DNA of 64,000 bases from an unidentified bacterial endosymbiont (GTDB taxonomy: Bacteria > Pseudomonadota > Gammaproteobacteria > Enterobacterales > G038960095): assembly GCF_918320885.1 (NCBI RefSeq), contig NZ_OU907312.1, positions 1,364,465 to 1,428,464 of the forward strand, given 5' to 3'. Positions 53,048 to 62,148 of the stretch are shown in pieces. The translations under genes and the position numbers were made by a program. The number at the start of each line of letters is the position of its first letter. Position 1 is the stretch's first letter. Below the pieces are notes generated by a model. The model saw nothing but the letters and a program-made list of their open reading frames with translations. It was not told where the DNA came from and did no database searches.

Positions 53048-56000
53048 ATGAATCAGGGCTGTTACCGGGTAATCTTCAATCAAAAACGTGGCCAAACGAT
53101 GGTGGTGGGCGAACTAGCCAGAACGCCAGGCCAAGCAAGCCGTTCGAGCACTCCAACCGCCCGGTGGCTACGCTGTGCCCAGCCCCTGGTGTTTACATTC
53201 ATCCTCGGTTGGAGCGCCCTCACCCAGGCAGCCATCGTGGCCGACAGCAACGCCCCAGCCGCGCAACAGCCCAGCGTCGTGACCGCCCCTAACGGGGCCC
53301 CGGTGGTCAATATTCAAACCCCCAATGCCGCAGGTGTCTCCCACAACACCTATAGCCGCTTTGATGTTGAACAACCCGGCGCAGTCCTCAATAACAGCGC
53401 CGCCGCCACCCAAACCCAGCTCGCGGGAGCGATTGCCGGCAATGCTCACTTGGCCAACGGCACCGCCCGCCTCATCCTCAACGAAGTCAACTCCAGCGAT
53501 CCCACGGTGCTGAGCGGGATGATTGAAGTGGCGGGACAAGGCGCCCACGTGGTGATAGCCAACCCCTCAGGGATTTATATCAATGGGGGCGGCTTTATCA
53601 ACACGACGGGAGCCACACTGACGACCGGTCAACCACAGTTTAAAAACGGGCAGCTCGACAGCTATCGGGTGACCAGCGGTACCATAAAGATTGAGGGTCA
53701 AGGCTTAAATAGTCGCGATACCGACTATACGGCGATTATGGCACGAGCGGTTGAGGTGAACAGCCACCTCCAGGCCAAAAAATTAACGATAACTACCGGT
53801 AGCAACCAGGTGCAGGCCGATAATAACCAAGCAACGCCGATAACCACGACTGAAGCTGCCCCCACGGTAGCGCTGGATGTCGCCCAGCTGGGTGGTATGT
53901 ATGCCGAGCATATTTTTATCGTCGGCACGGAGGCTGGTGTTGGCATCCGCAATGCGGGGCGACTGACAGCCTCTACCGGCTCTGTGGTGGTCAATAGCGA
54001 CGGCTGGTTGACACACACCGGTCTAGTGGTCGCCAGAGAGAACGTCAATCTACAGGCCCAGCAAACGCTCACCCTACAGGGAGAAATAAAATCGGGTGGC
54101 ACACAAAGCTATCAGGGCAGCACCCTAGAGGGGATGGGGGTTACCTTAAAAGGCCAATCGCTCACCCTGCAAGCCACCCAGGGCGCGCTGCAGCTACCCG
54201 GGGCCACTCTGGAATCCCAGCAGACCCTAACCTTAACCACCCCAACCGTCCTGAACACGGATGCCGCCACCCTGAGAGCCGAAAAACTACAACTGAGTGC
54301 CCGGGACTTAAGCAATATTGGGGGTAACTTAGTTCAGCATGGCCCAGAAGATTTGCCATTGAAAATGACTGGGACCCTGGATAATAGCAACGGTCGGATT
54401 GCCAGTAACAGTCACCAGCTGACTCTCCAGGCACAAACGGTGAACAATCAGGGCGGCCGAATCGAGCATGCCGGGCAGGGTGATCTACAGATAGAAGCAC
54501 AAACACTTTTAGGACAGCGGGGTCATTTTGGCAGTAACAGTGCCGTCGTCCTTCGCACCGCACAAGCCGAGCTGCAGCAGGCCACCACCCAGGGCACCCA
54601 AGTCACCCTCAACGGCAAGCCTTGGCAGCCCAGCCACGAGGCGCTAGCAACGCTAGGCAACCAGAGCCTGCAGCCCTACCCGACCGCTTTACGGGAACGG
54701 GTCTCCACTCTGCCGTTAGCGCTGACGTTGCCGACTAGCGGCCTGTTCTCGGTCAATACCCAGCCTGGAGTTCCCCTAGTCACCACCGATCCAAAATTTA
54801 TACGGCAGCGGCAGTATGTCAGCTCTGAGCGGTTACTGAGAGCGCTCAAGGTCGACTTGAAAAACCTACCGAAGCCCTTTGGCGATGGCTTTTATGAGCA
54901 GCAGCAGCTGCGTGACGCCGTCATTCAAATGACTAGCCAGCGGTTTATCGGCGATTACCAGGATGATGATACGCAATATCGAGCGCTGATAGCCAATGCC
55001 ATTAGTGCGGCTAAAACGCTGCAGCTACAGCCTGGCGTGCCGCTATCCAACACCCAGATGGCTCAACTCACCCGGGATATCGTCTGGCCGGTACAAGCCT
55101 CAGTCCAGGCACCCGATGGCAGCCAGGTGCAGGTTTTAGCACCACAGCTCTATCTAAGAGTTCCCGAAGGCACTATTGGCGCTGGGTACGGCTCACTGAT
55201 ATCGGCGAAGAACATCCTGCTTGATCTCAGTGGTAATTTCACCGGTAACGGGACGACGCTGGCCCGCGACACCCTATCCATCACTGCTGAAAACATCCAC
55301 CATCAGGGCGGAACACTCTACGGTGGAAAGACCCACCTCAAGGCGCGCCAAGATATCAACCATCAGGGCGGCCTAGTGAGCGGCGACACGCTATTACAAG
55401 TTGAGGCGGGCAGAGACGTCACGGCGGAAACTACCACCGTCACCACCACTGGCGGCGATCCCAACGGCAGCAGTTATAGCAGCCATACCAATTTAGGCCA
55501 ACGAGCAAAGCTGCTGGTCAGGCAAGCAGGCGGTGTGATGGCGGTCCAGGCGGGACGCGACGCTAACCTGGTGGCTACCCAGATATTGAACGCTGGCGAG
55601 GGCGGCCACACACAGATAAGGGCTGGCCACGATCTCAAGCTGAGCACTGCCCAGGTCGGACAACACGAGCAACTCATCTGGGATGAGAACAACCACCGGG
55701 TTGAAGGGGGCTACCGAGATGTCGGCAGCCAAATCAAAACCGTCGGCACCCTGCAGCTCCACGCGGGCAATAAACTCACCGCCACCGCTGCCCAGGTAGC
55801 CAGTGGAGTTTCCGCCCAGTCAGTCGCCGCGCTCGTTCAGGGGCCCCTTGCCCTAGAGCAGGAGGGCAGCGGTGCTGCCCCTCTCGTGTCGACCGAGCAG
55901 TCCCTGGAGGCACAACTCGCCGCCGGCACGTTACAGATGAGTGCTAAAAGCATTGAAATTCTTCCTGGTCAAGCCACTCGCTACTTGGATGAAGCGCACC

Positions 56001-59000
56001 AGAAAACCCATAGCGGGCTTTTTAATGATAAAACGACCACCTCACGCATCGTCCAGCAAGAGACCATCGCTTTGGGGAGCCAATTCATTGGCACACAAAC
56101 GGAGATGGTTGCCACCGAAGGCGATCTGCGAATCCACGGCTCCAGCGTCCTGGGAGAGCAAGGTACTACCTTGATAGCCCAAGAGGGCAATATAAAAATC
56201 ACCAGTGCTGAAAATCGCCAACGGCAAATCAGCTACCATCAGGTAGAAGAGAGTGGGCTACTCACCGGGGGAGGCGCTGCTTTGACCTTAGGCGAGCGCG
56301 AGAGCAGCCAGCAGCAAGAGCTCGAGGGCACTCAGCAGCAGAGCAGTGCGGTGGGCAGCCTGTTGGGTGATGTGCGCATCTGGGCCAAGCAGAAATTCCA
56401 GCAACTGGGCAGCCACCTGATCACCCCCCAGGGTGATATTAACGTCTCAGCGGCCACGATAGAGGTCCTAGACACCCACCACCAGCAGCAACTCACCCAG
56501 GAAAGTAGCAGCAGCACCAGCGGCTTCACCATGAGTGTCAGCAACCCGGCCGTGAGCGCTCTCCAAACCGCTCAACAGCTGCAGAGCGCTGTCGGCCAGA
56601 CTAGCGACCCCCGGATGCACGCCCTAGCTGCCGCGGCCGGCGGCCTGGCCGCCAAGAACACCTATGATGCCCTGCAGTGCAATCCGCAACAACTAGGTGG
56701 AATTAACGTCACCACCACCTTCGGCAGTAGTGAAAGTCACAGTGAAAGCAGTGAGCATCACACCACCTCCCAGCGCTCGCTGGTGTCCGGCCGCAGGGTT
56801 ATCATTCAAGCTAGAAGCGGAGATGCCACGATACAGGGCGACCTGCAAGCTCAGGAGCTAGCAAGGATAGCCGCCGCCGGCAATCTAAAACTACTGGCCA
56901 GTGAAAACCGCGGCCAGCAGGAGAGCAGCCAGAGCTCCAGCAGCCAGTCATTCGGTGTTGGCCGAGGCATCGTAGTGGGAATGAGTGAAGGCGAAGGCAG
57001 CAGCCAAGGGGAGAGCTGCCGGTACCAACTCGCCCAGGTACACGCTGGCCAGAAAGTCGAGTTAGAGAGTGGCGGCGATACCCTCGTGCAGGGGGTGGTG
57101 AGCGCCCCGCAAATCCAAGCGGCTATTGCCGGCAACCTCACGATTGAAAGCCTGCAAGACACCGACCACCAGGAGGGCGAACAGCAGCAGATTGGGATAA
57201 ACCTAGATATCGGTCCCATGGTGAGTGGCAGCCTGAATTTCAACCAAAGTGACTACCGCAGCGATTTTAAAAGCGTCCAGCAGCAGGCAGGCCTCGAAGC
57301 GGGCGACCTGGGTTATCAACTGGATGTTAAAGGCAACTTCCACCTGGGAGCCGGCGGCCTCAAAAGCAGTGCAAAGGCAGTGACCGCCGGCCGCAATAAA
57401 GCCAGAGCCAGCACCTTAACCCAGAGCCAGCTTGACAACTATGACAAGCATAACGCCCAGAGCATCAGTGGCAGCATCGGTTTTAGCCAACATCCCCAGA
57501 AGCCAGGGCAGCCCGCCCTGCAGGATGGGGGTGTTGGCAAAAACCAGTCAGGGCAAGCCGCTCCAGGAGCCCTGCAGGTACCGGGCAGTGGGCTGCCGAG
57601 CCACCATGGCCTCTCCGCTACCATACCCATCGTCACAAACGCCCGCGGCAGCGCCAGCAGTACCACCCGCAGTGTGATTAGTGGCGCCAGGCAAGCCGTG
57701 ACCATTACCAATCCCGCTGCTCAACTAGCACTCACCGGCCAAACTCCAGAGCAGGCCATCGCCGCCTTCGATGCCAGCGTCACCAGTGATAAGGACAGCA
57801 GCAACGCACTGTCCAACAGCTTCAACCTAGAAGAGATAAAAGCGGGCTTCCAGATTGTCGAGGCTCTCACCCGCGAAGTCGGCACTTTCCTAGACAATCG
57901 AGCTAAGGAGCAGACGAAAACGCAAACGGACTTAACCGAGGAGCAAGGCAAAGCGCTCGAGCAGCAAAATACCCAAAAAATAGCAGCGCTACAGGAGCGC
58001 TTACAAGAGAACCAGCTGTGGGAGATGGGCGGCAAAGGACGTATTCTGATGAGCGCCCTCTCCCTCGCCGCCGGCAGTAATATCACCGGCAGCACCGGCC
58101 AACTGTTGCAAGCGGCCACCGTGAACGTCATTCAAAGCTACGGCGCCCAGCAGATTAAGTTGCTAGCCGACAGCATGAATAGTGAAGTGGCCCGCACTGC
58201 CCTGCAGGGGCTACTGGCTGGCGCTGGCGCCGCCGCCCAAGGACAGAGCGCCACCCCAGCGGCCCTGGGGGCCAGTGCCAGCGTGGTCCTGAACAACCTC
58301 ATAGACAGCGCCTATGGGGAAACCAGCAGCACTCTCAGCCTAGCGGAGCGCGAAGCCCGCAAAAACCTCGTCTCCACCCTCATCACCGGTACCACCCAGG
58401 CTATCGGCGGCGAGGCGGCACTGGCCAATGCGGCGGCCACGCTGGAGATGGAAAACAACTATCTAAGCCGGGCGCAATGCAGCCGGAGAAATCAGGAATT
58501 ATCTGAAGGTGAAAATCTGCTTCATAAGGCCGCTATCCGGGCCAAGTGGGATTTAATTGACACTGGACAGGATGTTAGCTTTAGAGCAGGAGAGATAGCT
58601 GGTATCCCTGACACCCTGTATGAGGCTGTAGAGGGGATAGTCAATGCAGCATTGAGCCCTCATGAAACTTACCTATCACTCAAGTCTCTGTTTGATAGCG
58701 ATAATGTACTGGGGACCGTCTCTGAAGCCGTAAAACAATCTTATATTGCCCGCCTCGATAAAATGGACGCCGAGTTCGAAAAAGCAGGCGCCAGTGGCTC
58801 CTTCAAAGCGGGATTAGAAAGTACTAAGCTAATTGCCGATATCGCCTCCTTGGCTGCCAGCGGTATTGGGGTTGCTAAGGGGGGTGTTGCCTTAACCAAT
58901 TTAGGCGTTAAAGCTGCCAAACAAGGCATCCAGTCTACCAAGACTGTCCGAGGACTAGCGACAGCCGCCAAACAAGGAACGACTGCTACAGTACCTAAAA

Positions 59001-59503
59001 TTCCCTCGAAGGTTACTGGCGTCAGTGATACACTGGCAGCAGCAAATTCGCTGAGCAAGGCAGGACACGTAGCTGCGAAACCACCTGGGATTAGCTCCAA
59101 TGCTGCCTCCTCTACACAACTAGGAACTGTAAATTTAGAGGGTGCAGCAAAGGGGACAATAAATATTATTGACTCAAGTAAATTTGATTATTTATTTGGT
59201 AAATCAAGTAGTAATGCACATAATGCAGCACGTTCTAATCAATTGGCTCTGGAAATGAAAAGACTAGGCATACATAATGATCAACTTGGCCGTGCAACAT
59301 TAACAAACCACTTACAATCAATAACTCAAAATACAAAAAGTATAATTAATAAATTCTCTAATATACATGGAAATTTTGAGGTTAGAGAATCGTTACTTAT
59401 GGGGCCATCAGGAAAAGCAGCGATGTTGCAGACAACTTTCCAGGTTATGTCTGATGGCTCTCATCGCTTTGTAACAGCCATTTCCTTCAGTGGAGCTAAA
59501 TAA
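53048..59503 (+). CDS. cdiA: Complete CdiA contact-dependent toxin
   Basis: 2151 residues; CAGGAGC upstream. ESPR signal (MNQGCYRVIFNQKRGQTMVV), cleavage near residue 61, TPS domain about 64-310 (NPSGIYINGGGFINTTG), FHA-1 repeats, a likely receptor-binding middle (about 570-720, KFIRQRQYVSSERLLRALK), FHA-2 repeats, and the pre-toxin with boundary MENN at 1801-1804. A helical entry region follows to GHVAA, then a variable C-terminal toxin (SKFDYLFGKSSSNAHNAARS, LLMGPSGKAAMLQTTFQV). I do not recognise its enzymatic class. It is the only cdiA here with all parts, so it is probably the expressed effector. The last base of its stop overlaps the next ATG. Confidence 0.95.
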   Translation: MNQGCYRVIFNQKRGQTMVVGELARTPGQASRSSTPTARWLRCAQPLVFTFILGWSALTQAAIVADSNAPAAQQPSVVTAPNGAPVVNIQTPNAAGVSHNTYSRFDVEQPGAVLNNSAAATQTQLAGAIAGNAHLANGTARLILNEVNSSDPTVLSGMIEVAGQGAHVVIANPSGIYINGGGFINTTGATLTTGQPQFKNGQLDSYRVTSGTIKIEGQGLNSRDTDYTAIMARAVEVNSHLQAKKLTITTGSNQVQADNNQATPITTTEAAPTVALDVAQLGGMYAEHIFIVGTEAGVGIRNAGRLTASTGSVVVNSDGWLTHTGLVVARENVNLQAQQTLTLQGEIKSGGTQSYQGSTLEGMGVTLKGQSLTLQATQGALQLPGATLESQQTLTLTTPTVLNTDAATLRAEKLQLSARDLSNIGGNLVQHGPEDLPLKMTGTLDNSNGRIASNSHQLTLQAQTVNNQGGRIEHAGQGDLQIEAQTLLGQRGHFGSNSAVVLRTAQAELQQATTQGTQVTLNGKPWQPSHEALATLGNQSLQPYPTALRERVSTLPLALTLPTSGLFSVNTQPGVPLVTTDPKFIRQRQYVSSERLLRALKVDLKNLPKPFGDGFYEQQQLRDAVIQMTSQRFIGDYQDDDTQYRALIANAISAAKTLQLQPGVPLSNTQMAQLTRDIVWPVQASVQAPDGSQVQVLAPQLYLRVPEGTIGAGYGSLISAKNILLDLSGNFTGNGTTLARDTLSITAENIHHQGGTLYGGKTHLKARQDINHQGGLVSGDTLLQVEAGRDVTAETTTVTTTGGDPNGSSYSSHTNLGQRAKLLVRQAGGVMAVQAGRDANLVATQILNAGEGGHTQIRAGHDLKLSTAQVGQHEQLIWDENNHRVEGGYRDVGSQIKTVGTLQLHAGNKLTATAAQVASGVSAQSVAALVQGPLALEQEGSGAAPLVSTEQSLEAQLAAGTLQMSAKSIEILPGQATRYLDEAHQKTHSGLFNDKTTTSRIVQQETIALGSQFIGTQTEMVATEGDLRIHGSSVLGEQGTTLIAQEGNIKITSAENRQRQISYHQVEESGLLTGGGAALTLGERESSQQQELEGTQQQSSAVGSLLGDVRIWAKQKFQQLGSHLITPQGDINVSAATIEVLDTHHQQQLTQESSSSTSGFTMSVSNPAVSALQTAQQLQSAVGQTSDPRMHALAAAAGGLAAKNTYDALQCNPQQLGGINVTTTFGSSESHSESSEHHTTSQRSLVSGRRVIIQARSGDATIQGDLQAQELARIAAAGNLKLLASENRGQQESSQSSSSQSFGVGRGIVVGMSEGEGSSQGESCRYQLAQVHAGQKVELESGGDTLVQGVVSAPQIQAAIAGNLTIESLQDTDHQEGEQQQIGINLDIGPMVSGSLNFNQSDYRSDFKSVQQQAGLEAGDLGYQLDVKGNFHLGAGGLKSSAKAVTAGRNKARASTLTQSQLDNYDKHNAQSISGSIGFSQHPQKPGQPALQDGGVGKNQSGQAAPGALQVPGSGLPSHHGLSATIPIVTNARGSASSTTRSVISGARQAVTITNPAAQLALTGQTPEQAIAAFDASVTSDKDSSNALSNSFNLEEIKAGFQIVEALTREVGTFLDNRAKEQTKTQTDLTEEQGKALEQQNTQKIAALQERLQENQLWEMGGKGRILMSALSLAAGSNITGSTGQLLQAATVNVIQSYGAQQIKLLADSMNSEVARTALQGLLAGAGAAAQGQSATPAALGASASVVLNNLIDSAYGETSSTLSLAEREARKNLVSTLITGTTQAIGGEAALANAAATLEMENNYLSRAQCSRRNQELSEGENLLHKAAIRAKWDLIDTGQDVSFRAGEIAGIPDTLYEAVEGIVNAALSPHETYLSLKSLFDSDNVLGTVSEAVKQSYIARLDKMDAEFEKAGASGSFKAGLESTKLIADIASLAASGIGVAKGGVALTNLGVKAAKQGIQSTKTVRGLATAAKQGTTATVPKIPSKVTGVSDTLAAANSLSKAGHVAAKPPGISSNAASSTQLGTVNLEGAAKGTINIIDSSKFDYLFGKSSSNAHNAARSNQLALEMKRLGIHNDQLGRATLTNHLQSITQNTKSIINKFSNIHGNFEVRESLLMGPSGKAAMLQTTFQVMSDGSHRFVTAISFSGAK

Positions 59504-59852
59504 TGTTTATAGAGACATATCCTGATGAGTTAGAATTGCTGAATTTTTTTGAAGTAGAACCTGAGTTTAGTGACCCTATAGAAGGAAAGTATGCATATCG
59601 TGTTTCTGATAATAACAATTTAACCTTAATATTCTCATTTGCAGCTGTAGAAGGATGGATTCAGACTGTATTAGAATATAAAGGAATAATAATTCATCAA
59701 TGCCTCAGTGAAGGTGTTAAGAATTTTAATATAAAAGATATAGAGAAAAAAAATATCTTTTTTCAGAAATAATAATTAATGGTATAAAAATAGAAGTTGA
59801 AATAACAATAAATCCTTTTATATTAGTTAAATGGAATACATTATTAACATAA
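59503..59852 (+). pseudogene. cdiI: Cognate immunity gene with frameshift at A8
   Basis: ATG overlaps the cdiA stop (TAATG). The frame MFIETYPDELELLNFFEVEP, FSFAAVEGWIQTVLEY runs to a TAA at 59770-59772, giving 89 residues. Another frame continues without break as LFSEIIINGIKIEVEITINP FILVKWNTLLT to TAA 59850-59852. The two join at a run of eight A (59746-59753): nine A would give one protein of about 116 residues. Either the gene is broken, or slippage on the A run makes the full protein. By position it should protect against the SKFDYLFG toxin. Confidence 0.75.
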
Positions 59853-59907
59853 TCCTAAATTTTCAAATTAGACAACCGAGATACTACTTACGGCATCAGC
59901 AGCACCT

Positions 59908-60021
59908 GCTGCCGCTGCTCCTCCCACAGTAGCGGTGTATTAGAGGCTAGCATGAATAGGGTGACGGTGGATGGCAAAGTTTCATCAAGGATAGCTTCGA
60001 CGATGTCTGGAGCCAGGGTGG
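59908..60021 (-). pseudogene. Fragment of recombinase-operon HTH gene end
   Basis: About 110 bp nearly identical to 17961-18072, the 3' end of the HTH gene of the recombinase operon. It starts at the same module edge (GCTGCTCCTCCCACAG) and stops at 60019-60021, where it joins the cdiA pre-toxin block. It is a footprint of a third recombinase module that has been deleted. Confidence 0.8.
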
Positions 60022-61178
60022 GGGCCAGTGCCAGCGTGATACTGAACAATCTAATAGACAGCGCCTATGGGGAAACCAGCAGCACTCTCAGCCTAGCGGA
60101 GCGCGAAGCCCGCAAAAACCTCGTCTCCACCCTCATCACCGGCACCACCCACGCCCTCGGCGGCGAGGCGGCCCTGGCGAATGCGGCGGCCACGCTGGAG
60201 ATGGAAAACAACTATCTAAGCCGGGCGCAATGCAGCCGGAGAAATCAGGAATTATCTGAAGGTGAAAATCTGCTTCATAAGGCCGCTATCCGGGCCAAGT
60301 GGGATTTAATTGACACTGGACAGGATGTTAGCTTTAGAGCAGGAGAGATAGCTGGTATCCCTGACACCCTGTATGAGGCTGTAGAGGGGATAGTCAATGC
60401 AGCATTGAGCCCTCATGAAACTTACCTATCACTCAAGTCTCTGTTTGATAGCGATAATGTACTGGGGACCGTCTCTGAAGCCGTAAAACAATCTTATATT
60501 GCCCGCCTCGATAAAATGGACGCCGAGTTCGAAAAAGCAGGCGCCAGTGGCTCCTTCAAAGCGGGGTTAGAAAGTACTAAGCTAATTGCCGATATCGCCT
60601 CCTTGGCTGCTAGCGGTATTGGGGTTGCTAAGGGGGGTGTTGCCTTAACCAATTTAGGCGTTAAAGCTGCCAAACAAGGCATCCAGTCTACCAAGACTGT
60701 CCGAGGACTAGCGACAAACGCTAAACAAGGAATGACTGCCACAGTACCTAAAGTTCCCTCGAAGATTGCTGGCGTCAGTGATACACTGGCAGCAGCAAAT
60801 TCGCTGAGCAAAGCAGGACACGTAGCTGCGAGCCCGTCTGCTTCTAGCTTTGCAGTTTTAAAACAGCCGCCCAAATTGACCAGTATAGCACCCTCAAAAA
60901 ATTCGAACATTTCTCAAGTATTGCCAAAAACAAGAGCTGAATTATATGCTGATCTTAAGTCAAAAGGATTTGTTCCTCCTGATAAAACTAGTGCAGGAGG
61001 ATATGAAAGATGGGTAGGGCCTAATGGTGTTAAGATAAATATAAAACCGACAGGAGAGGTCATTAGAACCCAGAAGATTTGGGCTGCTGATAAAAGCAAG
61101 AAGTATGGAGAAAGACAAGATTATTTTGGAAACCGTTTACCAGATCAATCCCATTCAACTGGCCATTTTGTTGAGTAA
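59952..61178 (+). CDS. Orphan CdiA-CT cassette with chimeric 5' end
   Basis: 408 residues. The first about 22 are antisense to the HTH-gene fragment. From GASASVILNNLIDSAYGE on it is cdiA pre-toxin and entry region, near identical to the complete cdiA through MENN and up to GHVAA. It then has a new toxin end: TRAELYADLKSKGFVPPDK, GGYERWVGPNGVKINIKPTG, and GERQDYFGNRLPDQSHSTG HFVE. I have seen this C-terminal pattern in polymorphic toxins but cannot name the fold. It lacks signal and TPS parts, so it needs recombination into cdiA for delivery, or could act inside the cell if expressed. Confidence 0.85.
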   Translation: MNRVTVDGKVSSRIASTMSGARVGASASVILNNLIDSAYGETSSTLSLAEREARKNLVSTLITGTTHALGGEAALANAAATLEMENNYLSRAQCSRRNQELSEGENLLHKAAIRAKWDLIDTGQDVSFRAGEIAGIPDTLYEAVEGIVNAALSPHETYLSLKSLFDSDNVLGTVSEAVKQSYIARLDKMDAEFEKAGASGSFKAGLESTKLIADIASLAASGIGVAKGGVALTNLGVKAAKQGIQSTKTVRGLATNAKQGMTATVPKVPSKIAGVSDTLAAANSLSKAGHVAASPSASSFAVLKQPPKLTSIAPSKNSNISQVLPKTRAELYADLKSKGFVPPDKTSAGGYERWVGPNGVKINIKPTGEVIRTQKIWAADKSKKYGERQDYFGNRLPDQSHSTGHFVE

Positions 61179-61196
61179 AATATGTTTGGAGATAAA

Positions 61197-61556
61197 ATGC
61201 AAGCTGATGATTTTTGTTTAGAAAGTTTTACTTTTTTGAATTCTGCAAAAGATTTTATGATAAAATTTTGTAGCACATATAACGGAAATTTTCTTGGATA
61301 TATTCATTGCAGAAACGTAAGTCATTTTTTATATCAAAATAATTTTCTTGAGGATGATGATGCTTTTGGTTGTTATGTGTGTGACTTACAGTTGAGAAGA
61401 GCTGTCAAGGAAGACCCCCCAGGATGGCTGACGTCAGAAAATGATTCTCTAATAAATAATAGTGATTATTTTCTTACTTTAGAGTCTGGAGATATCTTAA
61501 TGCAGATACGTTTTTCTCAAATAGAACAAAACTTTTTCAAATCACTTGATTTGTAG
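61197..61556 (+). CDS. Putative immunity protein for the GHFVE-type toxin
   Basis: 119 residues from ATG 61197, chosen because GGAG lies 6 bases upstream; ATG 61182 gives 5 more residues. It is AT-rich: FCLESFTFLNSAKDFMIKF, DDDAFGCYVCDLQLRRA, DYFLTLESGDILMQIRF. No family recognised. It starts 18 bp after the toxin stop, the usual place for immunity genes. Confidence 0.65.
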   Translation: MQADDFCLESFTFLNSAKDFMIKFCSTYNGNFLGYIHCRNVSHFLYQNNFLEDDDAFGCYVCDLQLRRAVKEDPPGWLTSENDSLINNSDYFLTLESGDILMQIRFSQIEQNFFKSLDL

Positions 61557-61649
61557 AAAAATATAGGAAAATTAAGGAAGTAAGGGGTGGGATGCCGCCC
61601 ACCAGCTTGCCCAAGTGAACGATGGCTGTGAATCAACTGAGGCGTGTCC

Positions 61650-62148
61650 TGACTCTGGCTGCCGCCGGCAACATCACCGGCAGCACCGGCCAACTGCTGC
61701 AAGCGGCCACTGTTAACGTTATTCAAAGCTACGGCGCCCAGCAGATTAAGCTGCTAGCCGACAGCATGAATAGCGAAGCAGCCCGCACTGCCCTGCAGGG
61801 GCTAGTGCCAGCGCCGCCGCCCAAGGGCAAAGCGCCACCCCTGGGGGCCAGTGCCAGCGTGGTCCTGAACAACCTCATAGACAGCGCCTATGGGGAAACC
61901 AGCAGCACTCTCAGCCTAGCGGAGCGCGAAGCCCGCAAAAACCTCGTCTCCACCCTCATCACCGGCACCACCCACGCCCTCGGCGGCGAGGCCGCCCTGG
62001 CCAATGCGGCGGCAACTATTGAAGCAGAGAATAATGCCGTTTTTGCCCCGTTAATTCCTGTTGCCCTGGGGACCATGTGGGTAGCTGATAAGGCACTGAC
62101 TGCTTACTACATCCACCAAGATGTTACTGCTCTACGTAGTGGTGAAAA
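61650..62148 (+). pseudogene. cdiA pre-toxin fragment cut by IS30
   Basis: From about 61650 the sequence matches cdiA pre-toxin DNA (LTLAAAGNITGSTGQLLQAA) with an internal deletion (LVPAPPPKGKAPPLGASAS replaces about 30 residues). It continues past AENN (AENNAVFAPLIPVALGTMW) as in the gene at 321-4628 up to LRSGEK, where an IS30 remnant begins. It has no start, no toxin end and no immunity gene. It resembles the type-17 toxin cassette, not its neighbour. An open frame starts at 61622, but its first codons are not cdiA. Confidence 0.8.
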
